Shown in pieces: positions 7,816 through 15,240 of a stretch of 64,000 nucleotides of DNA (position 1 is its first letter; every line of letters begins with the position of its first letter). The translations under genes and the position numbers were made by a program. Below the pieces are notes generated by a model that was not told the DNA's origin, made no database searches, and saw only the letters and a program-made list of their open reading frames with translations. This stretch comes from Bacteroides cellulosilyticus (lineage in GTDB: Bacteria; Bacteroidota; Bacteroidia; Bacteroidales; Bacteroidaceae): positions 4,712,501-4,776,500 of the forward strand of contig NZ_CP081903.1 of assembly GCF_020091405.1 (NCBI RefSeq). Reading direction: 5' to 3'.

Positions 7816-9402
7816 CTATGATTTAGGTGTACCGGAATTATTTGTTGTACTAGTTGGATTTACGGTAGGATTTGCAGTTGGTGTTGCCGTAGCTGTGCTT
7901 GTTGTGCCTGCTGTTGCAGTGGCTGTTGCTGCGTTTGCTGCAACTTTTGGCTGTTCTTCCCAATGGAAGGGCTCGAAGTTAGTATTCGGATCAACCCAAG
8001 TCGGTTTCTTGCAAGCGTAAATGATGAACGGAGCTGCCACTACAACGATGGCACCGATAATCAATACGGAGAACCAAACTGTATTGCTACCCGTTGAAAT
8101 CTGACTGGGCGGGATAAAGCTCAGGATGAATGCCAACAGAGAACCACAGAAACCGAGTCCGCCGATGAACCACATCAAACCGTTACCACCCTTACCGATA
8201 CGGAACGGACGGTTCAACTTCTTCATCTTGTAACGCAATACGATAGCTCCTGTAAACATCAACATATACATGATAAGGTAAAGAACTACTGTCAACTGTG
8301 ACAGGATCTGATAGAAACTCTGTACGGAAGGCATTACTACGAACAAGAGGCTCAATACTGTTACAGCACCACCTTGTACGAACAGGATGTTCTTCTGTAC
8401 ACCCAGTTTGTTTGTCTTCTGGAAGAACGGGGGCATGTAACCTGCCTTACCTACGGCAAAAATACCTTTGGACGGACCGGCAACCCAAGTCAATACACCT
8501 GCCAGCACACCGAATGCAAGAGCAATAGCGATGATCGGTGATAACCAGGAAGCATGGATGTACTTGAAGTAATTGTCGAAACCAACCAGCAAGCTTTGTG
8601 TCAGACTGATGTCTTTGGCCGGAATGATAACACCCAGTGCGAAAGTACCCAGCACGAAAATGATAACTGTGATAGCTGCACCGATAAATACTGCTTTCGG
8701 ATAATTCTTGGAGGGGTTTTCCATATCCTTAACGTGGATACCGCCCATTTCCATACCGGCATAAAAGAGGAAGATACTTGCGGCGAGTACGACGTTGTCG
8801 AAGTTCGTCAGATCGGGGAAGAAGCTGCTGTGGAAGTCCAAATTGGAGTGTCCGCCTGTAGCCAGATAAATGATACCCAGGATAATCAGCAAGGCTGCCG
8901 GGATAATGGTACCAACCATACCACCGACTTTGGCAACTTTACCTACCCATCCCATACCTTTCAATGAGATGAAAGTGGCGAGCCAATAGATGATGAGCAC
9001 TACGGCGAGTGTGTAGTACTTGTTACTTGCCAACGACATATCGTGCGCGTCGTTCATTCCGATGAAGGCGATGGATACGGCGCCGAATGTCAATACGGTG
9101 GGGTACCAGATGGTACTTTCAATCCATTGCACCCAGATGGCAAGGAAACCGAGCCGCTTACCGTAGGCTTCTCCTACCCAGCGGAACACACCACCTTGTT
9201 TGTCCTGGAACATCGCAGCCAATTCCGCAGCGACAAGTGACGTCGGTATAAGGAATACGATAGCTGCAAATAAATAGTAAAAGGCCGAACTCATTCCGTA
9301 CACGGCCTCGGCAGGTAGTCCACGTAGGGATACTACTGCCGTTACATTCATGATTGCGAGGGTGAACACACCCAGCTTCACTGTTTGTTTAATATTTGCC
9401 AT
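7816..9402 (-). CDS. gadC: Glutamate:GABA antiporter GadC (APC family)
   Basis: Inner-membrane antiporter that exchanges external glutamate for the GABA made by GadB, so that each cycle removes one cytosolic proton. Length 528 aa with about 12 membrane helices. It starts with the APC fold signature (LGVFTLAIMNVTAVVSLRGLP) and keeps the family segments GVFRWVGEAYGKR and WVAGPSKGIFAVGKAGYMPP. The last ~45 residues are a low-complexity Ala/Thr/Pro/Asn tail (ATATATAGTTSTATATPTAN). This is unlike the ordered C-plug that closes E. coli GadC at neutral pH. It is divergent from the K+-channel-like gene, and gadB and glsA lie nearby on the same strand. Confidence 0.93.
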   Translation of the reverse strand: MANIKQTVKLGVFTLAIMNVTAVVSLRGLPAEAVYGMSSAFYYLFAAIVFLIPTSLVAAELAAMFQDKQGGVFRWVGEAYGKRLGFLAIWVQWIESTIWYPTVLTFGAVSIAFIGMNDAHDMSLASNKYYTLAVVLIIYWLATFISLKGMGWVGKVAKVGGMVGTIIPAALLIILGIIYLATGGHSNLDFHSSFFPDLTNFDNVVLAASIFLFYAGMEMGGIHVKDMENPSKNYPKAVFIGAAITVIIFVLGTFALGVIIPAKDISLTQSLLVGFDNYFKYIHASWLSPIIAIALAFGVLAGVLTWVAGPSKGIFAVGKAGYMPPFFQKTNKLGVQKNILFVQGGAVTVLSLLFVVMPSVQSFYQILSQLTVVLYLIMYMLMFTGAIVLRYKMKKLNRPFRIGKGGNGLMWFIGGLGFCGSLLAFILSFIPPSQISTGSNTVWFSVLIIGAIVVVAAPFIIYACKKPTWVDPNTNFEPFHWEEQPKVAANAATATATAGTTSTATATPTANPTVNPTSTTNNSGTPKS

Positions 9403-9592
9403 AAGTTAAGGTTTTAGGTGAAAAATATGTTTTAAAATCAGTCTCTATAACAACAACCCGGTAGAGTTGTTTTCGGGGATAAAGTGAAAGTTGGTAAATT
9501 AACACTTAAACAAATGCCTTGTGCAAGACGTTTTAGGGCAATCAGGCAGAAATCAGTAATATATTAAATCAGAATAAATAATAGGTGTTATT

Positions 9593-10321
9593 ATGAAAAT
9601 GGCTCTTTCAGAATTTGCATTACGAGAGAAGGGAATTTATGGTGTCTTACACATTGTGATTCTGTTACTTTCGTTGTTTTTAGTGGTTAGTATTTCAGTA
9701 GATACATTCAAGGGTATTCCTTTCTATACTCAGACGGTATTTATGAAGGTTCAGTTTGCGGTGTGCGTATTGTTTTTGCTGGACTTCATTCTGGAGTGGT
9801 TTTTAGCAAAGCATAAAGGACGTTATTTTGCCACTCACTTCGTTTTTCTTCTGGTAGCCATCCCTTACCAGAGCATTATTTCCTGGGCCGGATGGACGTT
9901 TCCCGAAGAAATCACTTACTTATTACGTTTTATTCCTTTAGTGCGCGGTGGTTATGCATTGGCCATTGTGGTGGGGTGGTTGACGTATAATAAGGCATCC
10001 GGTCTGTTTGTTACCTACCTGACGACTTTGCTTGCTACGGTTTATTTCTCCAGTCTGGCTTTTTATGTTATGGAGCATGGGGTGAATACATTGGTTACAG
10101 GCTATGGGGATGCTTTGTGGTGGGCGTTTATGGATGTAACGACAGTTGGTTCCAATATTATTGCTGTGACGGTGACGGGGCGTGTACTGTCAGTTCTGCT
10201 GGCAGCATTGGGGATGATGATGTTTCCGATATTTACGGTGTATGTGACGAGTCTGGTGCAGAGGAGGAACCAGGAGAAACAAGAGTATTATAAGGAGTTG
10301 CAGGGAGGGGATATAAAGTAA
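9593..10321 (+). CDS. Potassium-channel-like ion transporter with a variant selectivity filter
   Basis: Protein of 242 aa with about six membrane segments in the voltage-gated-channel layout. The pore loop and inner helix are at the C-terminus (WWAFMDVTTVGSN, then LSVLLAALGMMMFPIFTVYV). The filter reads TTVGSN where K+ channels normally have TVGYG, so selectivity is uncertain. A charged tail (QRRNQEKQEYYKELQGG) follows. The start is the ATG at 9593, with a second ATG two codons on. It sits divergently from gadC and inside the Gad locus; an ion leak balancing charge during acid stress is a reasonable but unproven role. The 190-base gap to gadC must hold both promoters. Confidence 0.8.
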   Translation: MKMALSEFALREKGIYGVLHIVILLLSLFLVVSISVDTFKGIPFYTQTVFMKVQFAVCVLFLLDFILEWFLAKHKGRYFATHFVFLLVAIPYQSIISWAGWTFPEEITYLLRFIPLVRGGYALAIVVGWLTYNKASGLFVTYLTTLLATVYFSSLAFYVMEHGVNTLVTGYGDALWWAFMDVTTVGSNIIAVTVTGRVLSVLLAALGMMMFPIFTVYVTSLVQRRNQEKQEYYKELQGGDIK

Positions 10322-10334
10322 TGTTGTGTGTGTA

Positions 10335-10366
10335 CTTTTTCTTTCGGCTTGTCCCGAAAGAAAAAG
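10335..10366 (+). terminator. Terminator hairpin after the K+-channel-like gene
   Basis: A 13-bp perfect stem, CTTTTTCTTTCGG at 10335-10347 with CCGAAAGAAAAAG at 10354-10366, and a 6-base loop, 14 bases past the stop. A sister hairpin of the same pyrimidine-arm type lies at 10968-10997 beyond the convergent glsA gene. Confidence 0.6.
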
Positions 10367-10398
10367 ATACCAAAAAGAAAGGGACCCCGGCTACGTCT

Positions 10399-10501
10399 CC
10401 GGTGCTACTCCGACACTGCCATTCGCAGACGGGGCTCGAACTCGCTTCGCTCAAACAGATCGCCCCTTACCTGCGCCTGACAGTGCCTACGCTTACGCAC
10501 C
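10399..10501 (+). repeat. Left arm of a ~103-bp inverted repeat between convergent genes
   Basis: This segment is repeated in inverted orientation at 10835-10937 with about 7 mismatches in 103 positions. The shared core includes GGGGCTCGAACTCGCTTCGC and CAGATCGCCCCTTACCTGCG. Each copy is followed on its outer side by a pyrimidine-arm hairpin, suggesting a mobile or copied module of terminator hairpin plus 100-bp element. GC content is visibly higher than in the flanking DNA. Confidence 0.85.
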
Positions 10502-10614
10502 TGCGCCTATGCCGGAGGGCTGTGCGGTGGGGGATTAGTTTGTGTTTGTACAGAAATGGATGATAGATTACTGATGAGATTTTGTTAGTTTGTTGATAAT
10601 CAATAGATAACATT

Positions 10615-10760
10615 TACCGACTGTTTACTGCCTAATGTAAAAGCATTTACTGCCGTATGTAACGACCTTTACCACTTATTGTAACGCTCTTTACCTCGGT
10701 ATGTAACGACCTTTACCTCGGCATGTAAATGGAGTTACTGTGTGGGGTTAACAAAGTTAC
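10615..10760. repeat. Seven-unit array of GTAA-N6-TTAC palindromes at an exact 22-bp period
   Basis: Fourteen-base units begin at 10615, 10637, 10659, 10681, 10703, 10725 and 10747, always 22 bases apart. The core forms are GTAAAAGCATTTAC, GTAACGACCTTTAC, GTAACGCTCTTTAC, GTAACGACCTTTAC, GTAAATGGAGTTAC and GTTAACAAAGTTAC; the first unit is degenerate (TACCGACTGTTTAC). The 8-base spacers vary. It lies between the inverted-repeat arms in the convergent gap, outside any gene. The period is about two helical turns. Confidence 0.85.
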
Positions 10761-10834
10761 CATTTGGGGTAAACAGAATTTCCATAATAGGAAGTGACTT
10801 ACTTTACGCCGCATGGTCTCCCGGCCTCACTGTA

Positions 10835-10937
10835 GGTGCGTAAGCGTAGGTGCTGTCAGACGCAGGTAAGGGGCGATCTGTTTGAGCGAAGCGAGTTCGA
10901 GCCCCGTCTGCGGATGGCAGTACCGGAGTAGCACTGG
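10835..10937 (-). repeat. Right arm of the ~103-bp inverted repeat
   Basis: Reverse-complement partner of 10399-10501, more than 90% identical by eye. Together with its outer hairpin it forms a mirror image of the left side, so each of the two convergent genes (K+-channel-like and glsA) ends in the same module. Confidence 0.85.
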
Positions 10938-10967
10938 AAGTGCAGCCTTGAGTTTTTCTTTTGGTAT

Positions 10968-10997
10968 CTTTTCTTTTGTCTCAAGACAAAAGAAAAG
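10968..10997 (-). terminator. Terminator-like hairpin beyond glsA
   Basis: A 13-bp stem, CTTTTCTTTTGTC at 10968-10980 with GACAAAAGAAAAG at 10985-10997, and a TCAA loop, 66 bases past the glsA stop on the minus strand. It is the counterpart of the hairpin at 10335-10366. Confidence 0.55.
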
Positions 10998-11063
10998 TAC
11001 AAGCGCCGCCTATCCTCTCCGGACTGACGACGCCTTTTATTTATGAAAAAGAGAGATTGTTCT

Positions 11064-12029
11064 TTATTCTACAATGGTCACACGGTCACCATTGAACACG
11101 CCCAAACCCAATTTGTTCATGATATACTTGATGGCGAGTTGTGATTTAACAGAATTCCCTGCTTCGTCCAAAGGAGGTGCAAATGCAGCTGCGCCGAATA
11201 CACCGGGCAGTACAGACATAACTCCACCACCTACACCGCTCTTGGCAGGTATACCGGCAGTGTACATCCAGTCACCTGAATGTTCGTAGAAACCTACGGT
11301 AGAAATCATGGAAGTAATCTTCGGAGCTAATGAAGCTTCAAACACTTCTTTCTTGGTGACAGGGTTTACACCACTGTTGGCGATGGTTCCGGCAGCAATC
11401 GCCAGTTGTCCGGCAGTGATACCTAATGAACATTGACGAGTGTACAGGTCGAGTGCCATATCCGGATTATCGTAGATACGGTTGTAGTTCTTCAGTAACC
11501 ATGCAATAGAGCGGTTGTTGAAGTTCGTAGCCGTTTCCGACTTATACAGCTCATCAATCAATTGTGGAGCTGAACCGCACAAATCAGTAATATTCTGAAC
11601 GATAGCTTCCCATTTCTTATCCGAATTACCCACAGGTTCAACCATGGAACATGCTGAGATGGCACCCGCATTTACCAATGGGGTAGAAGGGTGATCATTC
11701 TCCAGCAAAATGGCGATGATTGAGTTGAAAGGTAATCCTGTAGCATCTGCACCAATCATATCCAGCACCTTCTGTGCTCCGTATTGACGGAGGATAAGGA
11801 TGGCTGTATGTACTTTGGAAACAGATTCTATACCGAAACGGTAGTCAGTGTCACCTATATTAATGGTTTGTCCGTTCATCAGACAGATGCTGATGCCGAA
11901 CAGATTCTTGTCGATGTTGGCAAGGTAGGGGATGTAATCGGCATTTTTCCCCCCGGTGTTACCCTTTACCTGTTCATAGGCTTCCTGGGCAACCTCTTTT
12001 AGTTGAGAGATTGAAATCTTTTTATCCAT
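11064..12029 (-). CDS. glsA: Glutaminase A
   Basis: Serine-dependent beta-lactamase-fold glutaminase, which hydrolyses glutamine to glutamate and ammonia. In this locus it would feed glutamate to GadB, and the ammonia itself consumes protons. Length 321 aa, normal. The catalytic SxxK is S69-V-S-K72 (FGIESVSKV), followed by NAGAISACSM, the YKSETATNFNNRSIAW block, SLGITAGQLA, AGIPAKSGVGGGVMSVLPG and the FAPPLDEAGNS end. It lies 89 bases downstream of gadB on the same strand, so a gadB-glsA transcript is likely, with an octamer-repeat palindrome in the gap. Confidence 0.95.
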   Translation of the reverse strand: MDKKISISQLKEVAQEAYEQVKGNTGGKNADYIPYLANIDKNLFGISICLMNGQTINIGDTDYRFGIESVSKVHTAILILRQYGAQKVLDMIGADATGLPFNSIIAILLENDHPSTPLVNAGAISACSMVEPVGNSDKKWEAIVQNITDLCGSAPQLIDELYKSETATNFNNRSIAWLLKNYNRIYDNPDMALDLYTRQCSLGITAGQLAIAAGTIANSGVNPVTKKEVFEASLAPKITSMISTVGFYEHSGDWMYTAGIPAKSGVGGGVMSVLPGVFGAAAFAPPLDEAGNSVKSQLAIKYIMNKLGLGVFNGDRVTIVE

Positions 12030-12036
12030 AGTTAAT

Positions 12037-12116
12037 AAAGTGTTAGAGTGTTAAGGCGATAAAGTGTTAGGGTGATATTGCTCAATCACCTTATCACTCT
12101 ATCACCCTATCACTTC
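12037..12116. repeat. Octamer-repeat palindrome between gadB and glsA
   Basis: The left half is a run of 8-base units of the type AGTGTTAG/AGTGTTAA/GGTGATAT; the right half is the complement type, nnTATCAC/CAATCACC. For example, AAGTGTTAGGGTGAT near 12062 pairs with the ATCACCCTATCACTT region near 12101-12115 with one mismatch. It forms an intergenic hairpin with internally repetitive arms inside a probable operon, so it could tune glsA expression by attenuation or processing. Confidence 0.7.
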
Positions 12117-12118
12117 AA

Positions 12119-13564
12119 TTATTTTACAGCTTTTTTATGGCGGCGTCCACCGTGGTTGAACATCTTAGCTTCTACCGGCAAGTTTTTTTCCTGAGCCATG
12201 CGGGTAGGAGTAGGATAATCCAATTTCTCCAGTTCAGTGATAGCATTCTTGATGTCGCCCAGCAACATGTCTGCCATGTCGCGGCTGAAGCCCTGGCGTA
12301 CTACCACACGCATTACGACGTAGTCGTCCAGTTTAGAAGGCAGGGTATAAGCCGGTACCATCCAACCATGTTGCGACAGTTTATCCTGAAGGTCGTACAA
12401 CGTCCATTTAGCATTCTTGGCGTACTCCGGTTTCATGTACCAGATGAACAACGGGTTCACCACTTCTTCTGAATAGTTGACGAACGGTTCCATCTTGGCG
12501 ATTTCGTCATGGATATACTTCGCAATGGTCAGCGAATTATACTGCACTTCTTTGTATCCCTGGAATCCTAAGCGAATGAATTGGTAGTACTGGCCCAGGA
12601 TTTGAGCAGCAGGACGGGAGAAGTTCAAGCCGACCTGAGTAATGTTAGCACCGAGGTAGTTTACGCTGAATGACATTTCTTCGGGCAGATATTCTTTGCC
12701 TTTCCAGCAAACCCAACCCAGACCCGGATAAACGAGACCGAATTTGTGTCCGCTGACACTGATGGAAAGAACCCATTTCAAACGGAAGTCCCATTTCGTT
12801 TCAGGATAGAGGAACGGCAGGATGAAACCACCACTGGCAGCATCTACATGGATAGGAATATCGTAACCGGTCTTGGCGTTGTAAGCATCGAGAGCTTTGT
12901 CCAGTGCTTCTACGTCATCGTTCAGTCCGGTCCATGTCACACCCTGAATAGGTACGATACAAATGGTGTTTTCATCACACATCTTCAAGGCTTCTTCCGG
13001 ATCAAGAGTAGTCTTGTCAAGGGTCAAAGGCACTTCACGCATTTCAATCTGCCAGAGCTGGGCGAACTTTTCCCATACTACCTGGAAACCGGTTGAGATA
13101 ACGAAATTAGGTTTATCGAACGGTTTGCCTTGAGCCTGGCGTTTCTTGCGCCAACGCAGCCAAGCTGCCACGCCACCCAACATACATGCTTCACTTGAAC
13201 CAATGGCCAGCGCACCTGTTTTCCAAGTATCCTTTTCAGGAGAGTTCCACAAGTTTGCTACGATGTTGATACATTTTCCGTTCATCACGGCGATACGGGG
13301 ATATTCCGTTTCGTCAATGTAGTTGATGTTGATCGCCTCGTTCATCAGCTTGGTGGCGTAGTCGTCCATATAAGTGGTAACGAAAGTGGCCAGATTCAGA
13401 CGGGGTTGAGTTTGAGCGAAAGTTTCGTCTTTTACCATCTGATAAGCAATCTCGGGAGTAGTAGGTCCGTCAGGGATCTTCTCTACCGGAGAGGGTTGCA
13501 ACATTCTGTTTGATCCAAACACTTCTGTTTTGGCATCACCTTTTCTGAAATTTACATCTTCCAT
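12119..13564 (-). CDS. gadB: Glutamate decarboxylase
   Basis: PLP-dependent fold-type-I decarboxylase that converts glutamate and a proton to GABA and CO2, the core of the Gad acid-resistance system. Length 481 aa, against 466 in E. coli. The PLP lysine is K274 in VSGHKFGLVYPG, and the cofactor-binding Asp lies in IHVDAASGGF. Other family stretches are GSSEACMLGGVAAWLRWRKK, VPIQGVTWTGLNDDV and NYLGANITQVGLNFSRPA. A C-terminal FNHGGRRHKKAVK end is basic and His-containing, like the pH-sensing C-terminus of known GadB. Its substrate supplier (glsA) and antiporter (gadC) lie on the same strand. Confidence 0.97.
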   Translation of the reverse strand: MEDVNFRKGDAKTEVFGSNRMLQPSPVEKIPDGPTTPEIAYQMVKDETFAQTQPRLNLATFVTTYMDDYATKLMNEAININYIDETEYPRIAVMNGKCINIVANLWNSPEKDTWKTGALAIGSSEACMLGGVAAWLRWRKKRQAQGKPFDKPNFVISTGFQVVWEKFAQLWQIEMREVPLTLDKTTLDPEEALKMCDENTICIVPIQGVTWTGLNDDVEALDKALDAYNAKTGYDIPIHVDAASGGFILPFLYPETKWDFRLKWVLSISVSGHKFGLVYPGLGWVCWKGKEYLPEEMSFSVNYLGANITQVGLNFSRPAAQILGQYYQFIRLGFQGYKEVQYNSLTIAKYIHDEIAKMEPFVNYSEEVVNPLFIWYMKPEYAKNAKWTLYDLQDKLSQHGWMVPAYTLPSKLDDYVVMRVVVRQGFSRDMADMLLGDIKNAITELEKLDYPTPTRMAQEKNLPVEAKMFNHGGRRHKKAVK

Positions 13565-13683
13565 TTTACTAATTGTTTTAGTTTAGGTTTAGGCGGCGAG
13601 GATTTTCCCCGTCGAATTTCCCAGAACAACGGCGTTTGCAGAGGAAAGTTCCGACGTTTTACATATTTTGGCGTTTATTAAAC

Positions 13684-13805
13684 AGTTACGAGCTACAACA
13701 GTTACAAGCTACAGAGCTACAAGCTACGAGTAGCTGCGCACTATCACGCCGCATGGTACTTGTAGCTTGTAGCTCTGTAGCTCGTAACTATTGTAGCTCG
13801 TAACT
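13684..13805. repeat. Dispersed GAGCTACAAG palindrome, copy 1
   Basis: A 44-bp arm at 13684-13727 pairs with 13762-13805 with only two mismatches; the arms consist of GCTAC/GTTAC units every 7-9 bases. The 34-base loop (GAGTAGCTGCGC...GTACTT) is shared, in inverted orientation, with copy 2 at 22391-22462. It lies in the 309-base gap between divergent gadB and the MFS gene, upstream of both. The rest of that gap shows no gene. Confidence 0.85.
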
Positions 13806-13873
13806 ATTTGAACTTTCTATAACCATAATTGTTTCTCTTGCACTATTTCAAACCCATAAATATATATGTGTAT

Positions 13874-15115
13874 ATGAAAATCAATACCGGCCGGGGAACC
13901 ATTCCTCTTATTACATTGATCGGCATCTGGTCTATCTCTGCATTGACCTCTTTGCCGGGATTGGCTGTTTCTCCTATTTTGGGACAGCTTTCCACTACTT
14001 TTCCGGATGCTTCGGAACTGGATATTCAGATGCTTAGTTCTTTACCGTCGTTATTGATTATACCTTTTATTTTGTTGGCGGGCAAGTTGGCTGAGAAACG
14101 CGACTTTGTCCGTCTGTTACGCGCGGGGCTCTGGATGTTCGCCGCGAGCGGGGTGCTGTACCTGTTTTCCACAAAAATGTGGCAATTAATAGCTGTCAGC
14201 GCCCTGCTGGGAATTGGTGCGGGACTGATTATTCCGCTTTCTACCGGATTGATATCCCGTTATTTTACAGGAACCTATCGGGTAAAGCAGTTTGGATACA
14301 GTTCCGCCATTACAAATGTTACGCTGGTGGTGGCAACCGCTGTTACCGGCTATCTGGCAGAAGTGAATTGGCATCTGCCTTTCCTGGTCTATTTACTACC
14401 TTTGGTAGCCATCATACTCACTATCCATCTGAAAGACGAAAATATGGGTGGTGAAGCACAAGTCACGTCATCGGATAAATCTCCTGCCGATACTTCTTCA
14501 TCGGTAGAAACGGCTGCTCCCGCTATCCCCGGTAAGTATGGTATTCATGTCCGTCATCTGCTGCAACTGATGCTTTTCTACGGGCTTACCACTTATATCG
14601 TATTGATCGTGACGTTCAACCTTCCGTTCCTGATGGAGGCACATCACTTTTCCAGTGGGAACTCGGGGATGATGATTTCCCTCTTCTTCCTTGCTATCAT
14701 GGCACCCGGTTTCTTTCTGGGGCATGTTGTAAAGTATCTGAAGGAAAAAACGAAGTTTTACAGTCTGCTGTGTATTGCACTGGGGTTGGCACTGATATGG
14801 ATTTCCCCCAAAGAATGGCTGATCATACCGGGCTGCATACTGGTGGGATTGGGCTATGGTGTTATCCAACCGTTGATTTATGATAAAACGGTGGATACGG
14901 CTGTTCCCCAGAAAACCACGCTGGCACTGGCTTTTGTGATGGCAATGAACTACCTGGCTGTGCTGCTTTGTCCGTTTATTGTAGATTTCTTCCAATCATT
15001 GTTTCATGTACGTTCGCAGGAGTTTCCGTTTATCTTTAACCTTTGCATTACGATACTTGCATTGATATGGGCATATAGGAGGAAGAAAGATTTTCTGTTT
15101 GGGGATAAGCTGTAA
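13874..15115 (+). CDS. MFS transporter
   Basis: Major facilitator permease of 413 aa from the ATG at 13874 (MKINTGRGTIPLITLIGIW). The upstream in-frame ATG at 13829 would add 15 residues before the family N-terminus and is less likely. It has about 12 membrane helices with a central cytosolic loop (DENMGGEAQVTSSDKSPADT) and the motif-A-like GKLAEKRDFVRLLRAG between helices 2 and 3. The substrate cannot be told from sequence; the closest impression is a drug or metabolite exporter. It is divergent from gadB, so a role linked to acid resistance is possible but unsupported. Confidence 0.85.
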   Translation: MKINTGRGTIPLITLIGIWSISALTSLPGLAVSPILGQLSTTFPDASELDIQMLSSLPSLLIIPFILLAGKLAEKRDFVRLLRAGLWMFAASGVLYLFSTKMWQLIAVSALLGIGAGLIIPLSTGLISRYFTGTYRVKQFGYSSAITNVTLVVATAVTGYLAEVNWHLPFLVYLLPLVAIILTIHLKDENMGGEAQVTSSDKSPADTSSSVETAAPAIPGKYGIHVRHLLQLMLFYGLTTYIVLIVTFNLPFLMEAHHFSSGNSGMMISLFFLAIMAPGFFLGHVVKYLKEKTKFYSLLCIALGLALIWISPKEWLIIPGCILVGLGYGVIQPLIYDKTVDTAVPQKTTLALAFVMAMNYLAVLLCPFIVDFFQSLFHVRSQEFPFIFNLCITILALIWAYRRKKDFLFGDKL

Positions 15116-15209
15116 ATCGCTAGTTTCACTTCAATGACTGATATCGACGGTTGAATAGCTAAAATAGCCGGTTCAGCATATAGTCACTCTGTGTATAATT
15201 CGGATAGTT

Positions 15210-15217
15210 TACTTTTG
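15210..15217 (+). promoter_or_regulatory. -7 promoter box for the RND efflux operon
   Basis: TACTTTTG, a TAnnTTTG match, ends 23 bases before the ATG at 15241. Confidence 0.5.
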
Positions 15218-15240
15218 TGCAAAAACCAAAAGTATAAAAC

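Noticed and set aside
10321..10563. Two small plus-strand frames after the K+-channel-like gene
   Set aside because: They run through the terminator hairpin and the inverted-repeat arm, with no ribosome-binding context or domain.
10615..10760. CRISPR-like look: short repeats with variable spacers
   Set aside because: Repeats are only 14 bases, spacers 8 bases, and no cas genes are present. The regular unit is palindromic with drifting sequence, unlike the identical repeats of a CRISPR array.
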